DNA from: DATJFH01 sp035495815
GTDB taxonomy: Bacteria; Acidobacteriota; Terriglobia; Bryobacterales; Bryobacteraceae
Length of the DNA: 58,467 bases
Reading direction: 5' to 3'
Assembly (NCBI GenBank): GCA_035495815.1
Contig: DATJFH010000371.1
Span: 1 to 58,467 of the forward strand
Shown: in pieces, positions 9,289-17,341 of the stretch
Layout of the letters: the number at the start of each line of letters is the position of its first letter
Numbering within the stretch: the first letter of the stretch is position 1
Notes under the pieces: generated by a model
Seen by the model: the letters and a program-made list of their open reading frames with translations, nothing else
The model's database searches: none
What the model was told of the DNA's origin: nothing
Position numbers and translations under genes: made by a program

Positions 9289-10338
9289 TTAGTTGGTAGA
9301 GTAAGTCGCCTTCTGCTTGATTTCGATCAGGTCCGTGCGGGCAGCGGGAATCGTTTGAGGCGCACGCCAGTGGTCCATGTAAGAGGTGTAATGCACACAG
9401 GCCACCGTGCAATACGGCGCGCATGACTTTTGCGTAACAAACTCGCGCCGGATATCTTCCACGGTGTACCGCGCCAAGGGCGTAGCCGGGTACCCGCGCT
9501 GCTGCGAGCAGTAATGGACCAGGCCGTCCTCGCAGATGTATAAGTACCTGGCGCCGGCCCGGCAGCGCCAATCGTTTTCTTTCCCGTGCGCAATGTTGTC
9601 CTGGAAGTAATTGAACTTACCGTAACTGCCGCGCCCTAGCTTTTTCGTCTCGAGATACACGGCAGTCTCTTCCTGCGTCAAGGGCTCCAGCTGGCCGCCC
9701 CCATCGTGAATGATTCCGACCGTGGAGCTGAACCCCAGCTCCACCGCTCTTCGGCCGACGATCAAGGCGTCCTGCGGATTGTGAATGCCTCCGCCCACAA
9801 CCGAATTGATATTGACGTGGAACTCGGCATTCTCCGCCAGCAACTGAAGCTTCTTATCCAGAACTTTGAGGCTCTTCTTCGAGACATCGTCGGGCATCAC
9901 GTTGTCGATGCTGATCTGCAGGTGCTCGAGACCGGCGCGGTTCAGCCGCTGAATCCGGTCTGCGGTCAGCAGATAGCCGTTCGTAATCATTCCCGCCATC
10001 ATCCGGCGTTTTCGAATGTGGGCGATAATGTCATCCAGCTCCGGATGGAGAAGCGGCTCGCCTCCGCTGATCGAAACGACCGTAGTTCCCAGATCGGCCA
10101 GCTTATCCAGCCTCTCGATCATGGTAGCGAGGGGTACCGGCTTCGAGAAGTCGTCGTATTCGTTACAATAAGCGCAAGCCAGATTACACCGGCGCATGGG
10201 TATGATGTGCGCCAGGACCGGATGATCCGTGGACGCGATGCCTTTCCAAAGCATCCGCCACTCACGGAACCTCCGATGGATGTATTTCAGGTTACGCCTG
10301 ACAAGAAATGCCAGATCTGGCATAGTAATAGAGCCCAT
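9289..10338 (-). CDS. Radical SAM protein with SPASM-like C terminus
   Basis: A 349-residue enzyme. The radical SAM cluster motif CNLACAYC is at residues 51-58 (CxxxCxxC) and the SAM-binding SGGEPLLHPEL follows near 105-115. The C-terminal third has six more cysteines: a C-x9-C, a GLVHYC (Gx4C) and a CAPYCTVAC triplet, which resembles a SPASM/twitch auxiliary-cluster domain but with shorter spacing than the textbook motif. The frame is open upstream to 10500, overlapping the divergent glycosyltransferase, so ATG 10338 (MGSITMPDLAFL) or 10323 (MPDLAFL) is preferred; neither has a strong ribosome site. SPASM proteins usually modify peptides or act as dehydrogenases, but no precursor peptide gene is visible here. 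Some members modify lipids or sugars. The substrate is unknown. Confidence 0.85.
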   Translation of the reverse strand: MGSITMPDLAFLVRRNLKYIHRRFREWRMLWKGIASTDHPVLAHIIPMRRCNLACAYCNEYDDFSKPVPLATMIERLDKLADLGTTVVSISGGEPLLHPELDDIIAHIRKRRMMAGMITNGYLLTADRIQRLNRAGLEHLQISIDNVMPDDVSKKSLKVLDKKLQLLAENAEFHVNINSVVGGGIHNPQDALIVGRRAVELGFSSTVGIIHDGGGQLEPLTQEETAVYLETKKLGRGSYGKFNYFQDNIAHGKENDWRCRAGARYLYICEDGLVHYCSQQRGYPATPLARYTVEDIRREFVTQKSCAPYCTVACVHYTSYMDHWRAPQTIPAARTDLIEIKQKATYSTN

Positions 10339-10431
10339 TAGATCACAGAACGCGAGAAAGAAAAGGGAAAGCGACCCTCCGGAGAATTTTCGAGGGTAAA
10401 CGGTACTGATACGCCCCCAAATTGATCCACG

Positions 10432-11532
10432 ATGAGGGTTACGATTGATGCTACACCGCTGCTGCTGCGCAGCGCGGGCGTAAAGACCTATGTGTACCAC
10501 TGGACCCGAAATCTCTTAGCTGCCGCGGGACCCCATCAACTCGAACTGTTTCCCTTTCTGAATGTGGCGAAACTGGCCGGCGAATGCCATCATGAGCGCT
10601 CCATCCTTTCCCGCTGGCCCACCCTGGCGCGGCTGCTGGTCCTGCACGCCGCCAACGGCTCGCCGTTACCCATACTCAACGGTATCGGAGTGGACCTGGA
10701 CGTTTTTCACGCCTCGCACCAGCTACTCAGGCCGCCCCGCAACACCAAACTGACCGCCACGCTATACGACATGACGTGCTGGCTCGCGCCCGAAACCCAC
10801 ACGGCGGCTAATGTGAAAGGGGCCAGGCGCTTCGCCAGGGAAGTCCTGTCACGGGCCGATGGCATGATCTCGATCTCGGAAAACACCCGATCCGACAGCG
10901 TCCGGGTTCTGGGCCTCGATCCCGGCCGAATCGAGGTGATCTATCCCGGCGTGGCGCAGGCGTTTTTCGGAGCGGCCCCGCTCAGGCGGGACAAGCCGTA
11001 TATCCTGTTTGTCGGAACCATCGAGCCGCGAAAGAACGTCAACGTCCTGCTCGACGCCTATGAGCGGCTGCCGGCTTCCTTACGGGAGGAATTCGACCTC
11101 GTGGTGGCCGGCCCACCCGGCTGGGGAGACCCCGGCGCGTTGAGCCGACTTCAATCCGGCGCCGCCGGTATTCACTATCTCGGCTACGTGCCGGAACAGG
11201 ATCTGCCCGCCTTGACCGCCGGCGCCACGGTTTTCGTCTATCCCTCGCTCTACGAAGGATTCGGACTGCCGTTAGCCCAGGCGATGGCGGCGGGTGTTCC
11301 GGCCATCACATCGAACGTGTCTTCGCTGCCAGAGGTCGGCGGCGACGCGGCCGTGCTGGTGGATCCCCGGAGCGAAAGCAGCTTGGGCTCGGCGCTCTGC
11401 AACCTGCTTCTCTCACCGGATCTGCGGGCGCAGTTAAGCGCGAACGGAACGCGCCGGGCGCAGCAGTACCGCTGGGAGGTCTGCGCCAGGAAGTCCTGGA
11501 AGTTTTTCGAAAGAGTGTCGGGCCGAAACTGA
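10432..11532 (+). CDS. GT4-family glycosyltransferase
   Basis: A 366-residue retaining GT-B glycosyltransferase. The N-terminal domain begins MRVTIDATPLL and has the glycine-rich GVKTYVYHWTRNLL acceptor-side loop. The C-terminal domain has FVGTIEPRKNVNVLLDAY near residue 200, YEGFGLPLAQAMAAGVP near 274 and TSNVSSLPEVGG. In the usual E-x7-E motif the first glutamate (about E275) is kept but the second is glutamine (about Q283). It probably transfers a sugar to a polysaccharide or lipid acceptor at the cytoplasmic face. It is divergent from the radical SAM gene (93 bases apart) and is followed 2 bases later by the aldolase gene, with which it may be co-transcribed. Confidence 0.88.
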   Translation: MRVTIDATPLLLRSAGVKTYVYHWTRNLLAAAGPHQLELFPFLNVAKLAGECHHERSILSRWPTLARLLVLHAANGSPLPILNGIGVDLDVFHASHQLLRPPRNTKLTATLYDMTCWLAPETHTAANVKGARRFAREVLSRADGMISISENTRSDSVRVLGLDPGRIEVIYPGVAQAFFGAAPLRRDKPYILFVGTIEPRKNVNVLLDAYERLPASLREEFDLVVAGPPGWGDPGALSRLQSGAAGIHYLGYVPEQDLPALTAGATVFVYPSLYEGFGLPLAQAMAAGVPAITSNVSSLPEVGGDAAVLVDPRSESSLGSALCNLLLSPDLRAQLSANGTRRAQQYRWEVCARKSWKFFERVSGRN

Positions 11533-11534
11533 TT

Positions 11535-12302
11535 ATGAGAACGAACACCACCAAAGCGAAACTGAAAGCCGGCGAAATGGTACTCGGCAGTTACATTCGT
11601 CACGCCGACGCCGGATTGACCGAAGCCATCTGTCATTACGGCTGGGACTATCTGTTCTTCGACTGCGAGCACAGCTCGATTACGCCGCGCGATTGCGAGC
11701 ACCTGGCGCGGGCCTGCGAACTTCGCGGCGTCACGCCGATCGTGCGCGTCCCGGTGAACCAGCCGGCCACATTCGGCCGCTACCTGGACACGGGGATGCA
11801 AGGGATCCAGATTCCAATGGTGAACACGGCCGCGGAAGCGGAGGCGGTTGTGCGCGCCGTGAAGTACCAGCCGCTCGGGAGCCGGGGTCTGGCCGCCGGC
11901 CGGGCCGCCGATTACGGCCAGGCGCAGCCGTTCAGCCTGCGGGATTACACGGCCGCTGCCAACGCCGAGACGCTCGTTGTGGTGCAGATCGAGACGGCCG
12001 CAGCGGTGGTGCAGGCGGGCCAGATCGCAAACGTACCGGAAGTGGACGTCGTTTTCATCGGACCGACGGATCTGTCTCACTCGCTGGGCGTCCCCGGCGA
12101 TCTGCAGAACGAGAAGGTACAGCGGGCGTTCGATTCGGTAGCCGCGGCGGTGCTTCCGAGCGGCAAGGCGCTCGGCATCCTGGTCCCGAACGCGGAAGCG
12201 GCCCGGCAGTGGCGCGCGCGTGGGGCGCGCTACATCATGGTGGTGCTCGAAGCTCTGCTGGCGCCCGCCGCGCGCGGTTTCCTGCAGGCGGCGAGAAGCT
12301 GA
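11535..12302 (+). CDS. HpcH/HpaI-family aldolase
   Basis: A 255-residue class II pyruvate aldolase of the 2,4-dihydroxyhept-2-ene-dioate aldolase family. The TIM-barrel signatures are all present: the catalytic His in FFDCEHSSITP, the Arg in TPIVRVPVNQPA, the metal ligands Glu in VVQIETAAAV and Asp in VFIGPTDLSHSLG, and the GMQGIQIPMV strand. Members cleave 4-hydroxy-2-oxo acids to pyruvate plus an aldehyde and often act in aromatic or sugar-acid breakdown. The ATG follows the glycosyltransferase stop by 2 bases. It lies just before an MFS carrier of the organic-acid kind, so uptake and cleavage of a hydroxy-oxo acid is a reasonable reading, though unproven. Confidence 0.88.
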   Translation: MRTNTTKAKLKAGEMVLGSYIRHADAGLTEAICHYGWDYLFFDCEHSSITPRDCEHLARACELRGVTPIVRVPVNQPATFGRYLDTGMQGIQIPMVNTAAEAEAVVRAVKYQPLGSRGLAAGRAADYGQAQPFSLRDYTAAANAETLVVVQIETAAAVVQAGQIANVPEVDVVFIGPTDLSHSLGVPGDLQNEKVQRAFDSVAAAVLPSGKALGILVPNAEAARQWRARGARYIMVVLEALLAPAARGFLQAARS

Positions 12303-12309
12303 CGCGGTG

Positions 12310-12315
12310 TAGACT
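12310..12315 (+). promoter_or_regulatory. -10-like hexamer (TAGACT) before the MFS gene
   Basis: TAGACT ends 5 bases before GTG 12321. This would make the GTG the first codon of a leaderless message. A competing TTG start at 12357 has an AAAGGA ribosome site. Confidence 0.3.
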
Positions 12316-12320
12316 GTAGG

Positions 12321-13691
12321 GTGCAAAACCGGCATTCCGAAAAAAGGAAACATCATTTGACAACGCCCCAGCCGTCTGGCGCGACCGCCCCCTGGTACAA
12401 AGAGCTCGACCGCAGCCATTGGTTCGTGCTGATCGTCTCCTCGCTGGGGTGGCTGTTCGACACCATGGACCAGCAGCTCTTCAACCTGGCGCGCCGGCCG
12501 GCCATCAGCGAGCTGCTTTCGGCGCAATCGAGCGGTCCGGCCTCCGCGGGATTGGTCGCCGAATACGCCGGATACGCCACCATGGTCTTCATGATCGGAT
12601 GGGCCTCCGGCGGGGTCATTTTCGGGATCCTGGGCGACCGCATCGGCCGCGTCAAGACCATGATGCTGACCATCCTCTCCTACTCGCTGTTCACCGGCCT
12701 GAGCGTGTTTTCCACCAGCGTATGGGATTTCTCGGTGTACCGGCTGTTGACAGGCCTTGGCGTGGGAGGGCAGTTCGCAGTCGGCGTCGCGCTGGTGGCC
12801 GAAACCGTACCCGCCCGCGCCCGTCCCTACGCCCTGGGCTGGCTGCAGGCGTCATCCGCGATTGGAAACATGCTGGCAGCGCTGATCGGCATCGCGCTTG
12901 GCGGGATGGAGCAATCCGGCGCGATCGGCAGCGCCTGGCGCTACATGTTCGTAGTGGGCGCGCTGCCGGCGTTCCTGTGCCTGCTGATCTTCCGTCGGTT
13001 GAAGGAGCCCGAGCAGTGGCGCAAGGCCTCGCGCGACCGCAAACAGCTCGGCTCCATGGGCGAGTTGTTCTCCGACCCGCGCTGGCGCCGCCATGCCATC
13101 ATCGGGATGCTGCTGGCGTTCTCCGGCGTGGTCGGACTGTGGGGCATCGGCTTCTTCAGCTTCGACCTGCTGCGGTCCGTTCTCGACAAGACGAACATGA
13201 GCGCCGGCGACAAGACGTTCTGGACCGGGATGACCTCGCTTTTGCAGAACGCCGGCTCGTTCTTCGGCGTCTACGCGTTCACGCGGGCCACCAGCAGGTT
13301 TGGACGCAAAAAGGCGTTCACGGTTTCCTTCATCGCCGCGCTGCTGGCGACGGCCTTCACGTTCTGGAATCTGAAGACCTTCAGCGACATTTTCTGGATG
13401 ATCCCGCTGATGGGTTTCTGCCAGTTGTCCCTGTTCGGCGGCTACGCCATCTATCTTCCGGAGCTTTTTCCGACGCGCCTGCGCAGCACGGGCACCTCGT
13501 TCTGCTATAACGTCGGCCGCTTCGTGGCGGCGCTGGGCCCGCTGGCCCTGGGACTGCTCACCAGCCGCGTCTTCGCCGGATATAACGAGCCCATGCGCTA
13601 CGCCGGCGTGACGATGTGCCTGGTGTTTCTGATCGGACTGGCCACAGTCCCGTTCGCTCCGGAGACGAAAGATCAGCCCCTGCCGGAATAG
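12321..13691 (+). CDS. MFS transporter, sugar/organic-acid type
   Basis: A 456-residue, 12-segment carrier of the major facilitator superfamily. The loop 2-3 signature is seen as GDRIGRVKTMM, and helix 4-5 has RLLTGLGVGGQFAVGVALVAE, typical of the sialate/aromatic-acid:H+ symporter branches. A long central cytoplasmic loop (EPEQWRKASRDRKQLGS) and FGRKKAFTVSF before helix 9 also fit. Substrate cannot be fixed; an organic acid used by the neighbouring aldolase is a guess. The start is uncertain: GTG 12321 has a TAGACT 5 bases upstream (leaderless), whereas TTG 12357 (LTTPQPSGATAPW) has an AAAGGA ribosome site. The gene converges on the SDR gene with only 8 bases between stops. Confidence 0.9.
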   Translation: MQNRHSEKRKHHLTTPQPSGATAPWYKELDRSHWFVLIVSSLGWLFDTMDQQLFNLARRPAISELLSAQSSGPASAGLVAEYAGYATMVFMIGWASGGVIFGILGDRIGRVKTMMLTILSYSLFTGLSVFSTSVWDFSVYRLLTGLGVGGQFAVGVALVAETVPARARPYALGWLQASSAIGNMLAALIGIALGGMEQSGAIGSAWRYMFVVGALPAFLCLLIFRRLKEPEQWRKASRDRKQLGSMGELFSDPRWRRHAIIGMLLAFSGVVGLWGIGFFSFDLLRSVLDKTNMSAGDKTFWTGMTSLLQNAGSFFGVYAFTRATSRFGRKKAFTVSFIAALLATAFTFWNLKTFSDIFWMIPLMGFCQLSLFGGYAIYLPELFPTRLRSTGTSFCYNVGRFVAALGPLALGLLTSRVFAGYNEPMRYAGVTMCLVFLIGLATVPFAPETKDQPLPE

Positions 13692-13699
13692 TCAAACCC

Positions 13700-14428
13700 C
13701 TACAAGCTGCGCAGGTGAAAGCCGCCGTCGACGTTGAGAATCTGACCCGTCGCGTAATCGAGCAATCCGTCGGCGATTGCCCGGACCACCTTGGCAACGT
13801 CACCGCCTTCGCCCAGCCGCCGCTGCGGAACCAGCCCGCCGGCGATGCGCTCCTCGTATGTCTTCTCCACCGACGCGATCATATCGGTGCGAATGATCCC
13901 GGGCCGGATCTCGAACACCTGAATCCCGCACGCCGCCAGCCGCTCGGCATAGAGCGCGGCCGACATGCTCAGCGCCGCTTTCGATACGCAATACTCGGCT
14001 CGGTTTACCGACGCTGCATAGGACGAGATCGAAGTGATGAACACGATGCGGCCTCCACCCTGTTCGAGCATCCAGCGGGCCGCCAGCTGGGTGAGGAAGT
14101 GAGGTCCTTTCAGGTTGATTCCGATCAGCTCGTCGAAGCTCTCCTCGGTGGCGTCCAAAATGTCCCGGCGCTCCCGCTGGGTGACGCCGGCGTTGTTGAC
14201 CAGTAAATCCAGACGGGGAAAACGCTGGCGCGCGTAGGCGACCAGCGCCTCCCGGTCCGCGGCCGACGAGATGTCGCAGCGGAAAATACCGGCGCCGGTT
14301 TCCGCCTGCAAACTTTCGGCGGCGTCACGGCGGCCGCGGTACGTGCCGATCACCTGGTGTGTCCTGGCCAGTTCGGCAGCGATGGCCCGCCCGATCCCCC
14401 GGCTGGCGCCGGTGACGATGCTCGTCAT
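13700..14428 (-). CDS. Short-chain dehydrogenase/reductase
   Basis: A 242-residue classical SDR. It has the Rossmann TGASRGIGRAIA motif at the N terminus (NAD(P) binding), LLVNNAGVTQ near residue 83, the catalytic Ser in FITSISSYAA near 134, the Y-x3-K pair in YCVSKAALSM near 147 and IRPGIIRTDM near 175. A FabG-like reductase of a 3-oxo group is the usual function; the substrate is unknown. Its ATG overlaps the stop of the upstream thioredoxin-fold gene by 4 bases (ATGA), so the two are translationally coupled. Confidence 0.9.
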   Translation of the reverse strand: MTSIVTGASRGIGRAIAAELARTHQVIGTYRGRRDAAESLQAETGAGIFRCDISSAADREALVAYARQRFPRLDLLVNNAGVTQRERRDILDATEESFDELIGINLKGPHFLTQLAARWMLEQGGGRIVFITSISSYAASVNRAEYCVSKAALSMSAALYAERLAACGIQVFEIRPGIIRTDMIASVEKTYEERIAGGLVPQRRLGEGGDVAKVVRAIADGLLDYATGQILNVDGGFHLRSL

Positions 14429-14913
14429 GCGGCCGCCGCGATCGCCTGATCGATAGCCAGCGAGATCTCCGCCACAGAGAAAGTCTCGATGAACGTCTCG
14501 TTCCCGACGAATACGGTCGGTGTTTTGGCGACGCCTTGCGCCAGGCCGTCACGGTAATCCTTGTCGACGAGCGCCGCCAGACGCCCGTCGGACAGCGCAG
14601 CGGCCGCCTCCGAAGTTACCAGTGAACGGGCGCGCGTGAATCCAGCCAGCCGGAGCGGGAAGTCGGGAGCTTTCGGATCCGCCAGCATGTGACTGCGGAA
14701 GTCGAGGCCCAATTGCGGATCCAGCTCCGAGAAATAGCGGGCAATGATGGCCGCCTGACGCGCCCAGGAGTGTTTAGGCAGCGGAAAATCCCGATGCTCC
14801 CACGAAACCCGGTTTCCGTAACGAGGCAGCAGACTTTCCCGCAGCATCCGATCGAACGCGGCGCTGTCGGGACATTGCAGGTCTTCGAAGATGACAGCCG
14901 GAACCGCAGGCAT
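14425..14913 (-). CDS. DsbA-like thioredoxin-fold protein with a CxxS active site
   Basis: A 162-residue thioredoxin-fold protein of the DsbA/thiol-disulfide type. The N-terminal strand and active-site region (VPAVIFEDLQCPDS) has Cys14 but Ser17 in place of the second cysteine of CxxC. The cis-proline region (VAKTPTVFVGNETF) and the alpha-helical insert are kept. There is no signal peptide, so it is probably cytoplasmic, unlike true DsbA. A single cysteine suits a glutathione- or mixed-disulfide-type role, or a non-redox binding role, rather than a dithiol oxidase. It lies 2 bases after the glycine-zipper gene stop and overlaps the SDR by 4 bases, forming a three-gene operon. Confidence 0.8.
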   Translation of the reverse strand: MPAVPAVIFEDLQCPDSAAFDRMLRESLLPRYGNRVSWEHRDFPLPKHSWARQAAIIARYFSELDPQLGLDFRSHMLADPKAPDFPLRLAGFTRARSLVTSEAAAALSDGRLAALVDKDYRDGLAQGVAKTPTVFVGNETFIETFSVAEISLAIDQAIAAAA

Positions 14914-14915
14914 TC

Positions 14916-15749
14916 TCAGATGGAGACGGCGTTCTGGAGCGTGAAGCTCAGCCGCGTCTCCGCGGGAATCCGCACACGCTGACCTTTCGTCATTACCTGC
15001 ACCGCCGTGCCTGCGCCCGCGCCCGTCGTCGCCCCGATCGCAGCGCCCTTCCCGCCGCCGAAAATTCCGCCCAGGATTGCGCCCAGCGCCGCCGTGCCGC
15101 CGATCACCTTCGCGCTCTTGCCTGTCCGCGATTCGCTCGAAGTGGTCACCTCCTCGGTGTTCAGATCCACCATGCGGTCGCCTATCCGGATGGATACCAG
15201 ATCCAGCGTCAGCTCCGTCTTCCCGCTGATTTTGCCGGACTGCTTATCTTCAACCAGCTTGGCCACGATGTCGGCGCCCCGCGAGACCAGCGTTTCGCCG
15301 CCCGACCCCGTGATCGGCTCGTCCAGGCTCGCCTGAAACGTCTGCCCGAGCTGGCTGACTTCCGAATCCACCGCGTCGATCATCCGCACTTTAAGGACGG
15401 TCCCCGCCGGAATGGTGAGGGAGGCGGCGGGCCGCGGCGCGGGCTTTCCCGCCGGATCCGGTCTCAGCAGACGCACCCGCTCCCGGGGCGGCTCCACTTC
15501 CCGCTGCGGCGCTTCACGCTGTCTGACGTCGCGGGTCGAGGGCGCCGCGGCTGCCGCGGACTGAAACTCGATTTTTGCCACGTCAGTAATGTCATAAGCC
15601 TCCACCTGGTTGCCGACTTCCATCCGGATCTGCCGCGTCGTGCCGCCCAGGTAGGTTCCCGCTACGACTTTGCCGTCCTTCATGTACAAAGTATCGGCAA
15701 GCCCGGCCGTGGCCGTCGCCAGTATCAACAAAACATGGAATGAGCGCAT
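14916..15749 (-). CDS. Exported glycine-zipper protein
   Basis: A 277-residue secreted protein of unknown function. A signal peptide covers about residues 1-18 (ending GLAD). A short SH3-like segment follows (TLYMKDGKVVAGTYLGGTT), then an Arg/Pro/Glu-rich linker (about 70-110), a beta domain (SLTIPAGTVLKVRMIDAVDS ... FQASLDEPI) and a glycine zipper (about 215-250: GTAALGAILGGIFGGGKG). Glycine zippers commonly insert in or pack against membranes. AAGGAG lies about 9 bases before the ATG, and TAGAAT stands further upstream. It is the first gene of the operon that continues with the CxxS protein and the SDR. Confidence 0.75.
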   Translation of the reverse strand: MRSFHVLLILATATAGLADTLYMKDGKVVAGTYLGGTTRQIRMEVGNQVEAYDITDVAKIEFQSAAAAAPSTRDVRQREAPQREVEPPRERVRLLRPDPAGKPAPRPAASLTIPAGTVLKVRMIDAVDSEVSQLGQTFQASLDEPITGSGGETLVSRGADIVAKLVEDKQSGKISGKTELTLDLVSIRIGDRMVDLNTEEVTTSSESRTGKSAKVIGGTAALGAILGGIFGGGKGAAIGATTGAGAGTAVQVMTKGQRVRIPAETRLSFTLQNAVSI

Positions 15750-15819
15750 GCCTGAATCTCCTTGACCTTGGTCTTATTCTACGACGTGTGAAATCGCTGC
15801 CGCGATGCAGGAAAGATGA

Positions 15820-16686
15820 CTAAGCCGCATCCACTTTTTTTAATCCGGCCAGCAGGATTTCGGCCACGGTACGTCCGTGGACCAGCGCCGATTCATACTC
15901 CCTCCGGCGCTCCTCGCGAGTCAGCCCGTAACCGACGCGGTGATAACGCTCCAGGCTCAGCCCCACTACGTACGTCCCGGCGAAGGCGACCGCCGCCTTC
16001 GGAATGAGCCCGCCTCCGAACGGAATCTTGCCTATCAGCTCCCGGGCGATGGCGCGGAATCCGAAGGCGCCCGTGATGATGGAGACGATTTCGGCCTTCT
16101 GCTCCCGGTATCCGACCAGGTTGTCGCTGGCCGCCGCTACCAGGAACGCCATGCGGATCTGGTTCATCGTGAGGAAAGCCGTGTCGCTGGCGAATTCACC
16201 GATCGCCCACGGCAGCTCCACCATACTGGGGACAATGTTCGGCAGCGCGGTTGCCAGCGAAAACAGCGCATTCTCCCGGGAGATGGTGTACATCACCTCA
16301 TTGATGACCGGTCGCCGGAAGGCCTGAAAATTGCGCGCCAGAGGCAGACCCAGCTCGCTGCGGTCGGCGAGAATCTCCTTCACGGTCTGGCTCGGGTCGT
16401 GGGCGTAGAAGGTGAACGCGTTCTCCGCGCGCGGCAGCCGCTGTTCATACAGCACCAGATCGAACCGGTCTGGAATTCCAGGATCACCGGCCCGATGCAC
16501 GAGGCTCAATACCTCTGCCTTCCTTTCGCGTGATAAATCCGGTGGCGCCAGAAAATCTTCCATCGCGGCATAACCGGCCGAAGTTGATGAGACCAGCCCG
16601 ATCGCCGGTTTGTGACTGGCGGTGTGACGAACCTCTTCCGGCCGCAAGTTGGAAAGAGCGCGCTTGAGTTCGCGAAGCATCGACAT
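15820..16686 (-). CDS. DUF697-like membrane-associated protein
   Basis: A 288-residue protein. The C-terminal half resembles DUF697 domains: hydrophobic segments around ALFSLATALPNIVP and FASDTAFLTMNQIRMAFLVA, then SIITGAFGFRAIARELIGKIPFGGG in parts and PKAAVAFAGTYVVGLSLERY. The N-terminal half looks soluble and has FDLVLYEQRLP and a hydrolase-like strand but no P-loop. Such domains occur in GTPase-linked and poorly studied membrane proteins; the function here is not known. It stands alone between the glycine-zipper operon and a small exported protein. TAAAAT lies 9 bases before its ATG. Confidence 0.65.
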   Translation of the reverse strand: MSMLRELKRALSNLRPEEVRHTASHKPAIGLVSSTSAGYAAMEDFLAPPDLSRERKAEVLSLVHRAGDPGIPDRFDLVLYEQRLPRAENAFTFYAHDPSQTVKEILADRSELGLPLARNFQAFRRPVINEVMYTISRENALFSLATALPNIVPSMVELPWAIGEFASDTAFLTMNQIRMAFLVAAASDNLVGYREQKAEIVSIITGAFGFRAIARELIGKIPFGGGLIPKAAVAFAGTYVVGLSLERYHRVGYGLTREERRREYESALVHGRTVAEILLAGLKKVDAA

Positions 16687-16695
16687 CAGATCTTC

Positions 16696-16701
16696 ATTTT
16701 A
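16696..16701 (-). promoter_or_regulatory. -10 element (TAAAAT) of the DUF697-like gene
   Basis: TAAAAT on the minus strand ends 9 bases before ATG 16686, with no clear Shine-Dalgarno sequence, consistent with a leaderless message. Confidence 0.35.
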
Positions 16702-16732
16702 TCGCGCTTACGGGAGACGGGCCGCGCCGGCG

Positions 16733-17251
16733 TTACTTCTCTTTTTCGAACGACTCCAGCAATTGGTCGAATTTCTTTTGATTCGCCGCGATGGTTTTAG
16801 CCGGACCTGTGAACTTCAGAAAAATATTTCCGCCCGGCCCCTCGACAATGGCGCCCAGCAACCTGTAACCGGACTTTACGCTCTTGGAAGCCGCCATCGG
16901 ACCGCCCATACCCGAATACTCGCCTGAGATGTCCACGGTGGTCACCGCGAGGCCGTGAATCGTGCGCTTGCGGGCCTGGGACTCCACCGCTTTTCCGCCG
17001 GGTTGGCGAAACTGGCCCTTCCACCGCTCTACGTTGGCCTCAACGCCTCCCCCCTGTCCCGCGCCGAAGAAATACACCACGCATTCGGCGTTATCGGAAT
17101 CGCCGGGAGCCGCCGGAATAACATAGCTGGCCGCGCGCATCGGCCGCGGACCTTCGACCTTCCAGCCCGCCGGCGGGGTCCATTTCAGACCGGCCACCGA
17201 GTCTGCCCATAGTCCGATAGCAAAGCAAAGGCAAAGCATCCAGGTGCGCAT
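16733..17251 (-). CDS. Small exported protein of unknown function
   Basis: A 172-residue protein with a signal peptide of about 17 residues (MRTWMLCLCFAIGLWADS). The rest reads as a compact beta-rich domain: LKWTPPAGWKVEGPRPMR, ECVVYFFGAGQGGGVEANV, then VTTVDISGEYSGMGGP and IFLKFTGPAKTIAANQKKFD. It looks like the acidobacterial lipoprotein-like family that checks PPAGW-type motifs, but I cannot name it. The frame is open to 17329; ATG 17251 is chosen for the signal peptide. A 12-base palindrome lies 28 bases upstream. Confidence 0.65.
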   Translation of the reverse strand: MRTWMLCLCFAIGLWADSVAGLKWTPPAGWKVEGPRPMRAASYVIPAAPGDSDNAECVVYFFGAGQGGGVEANVERWKGQFRQPGGKAVESQARKRTIHGLAVTTVDISGEYSGMGGPMAASKSVKSGYRLLGAIVEGPGGNIFLKFTGPAKTIAANQKKFDQLLESFEKEK

Positions 17252-17278
17252 AAGATTAAGATTTGACGCGGCCCTACA

Positions 17279-17290
17279 GACAGATCTGTC
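17279..17290. promoter_or_regulatory. 12-base perfect palindrome, candidate operator
   Basis: GACAGATCTGTC is its own reverse complement and sits in the promoter-sized gap upstream of the small exported protein gene (start 17251). A dimeric regulator could bind it. There is no second copy nearby and no regulator gene in the window. Confidence 0.25.
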
Positions 17291-17341
17291 CAGATAAGAG
17301 TGTACCAAGCCGGTATGTAGTGCAGCCAATCACCCGCGCGA

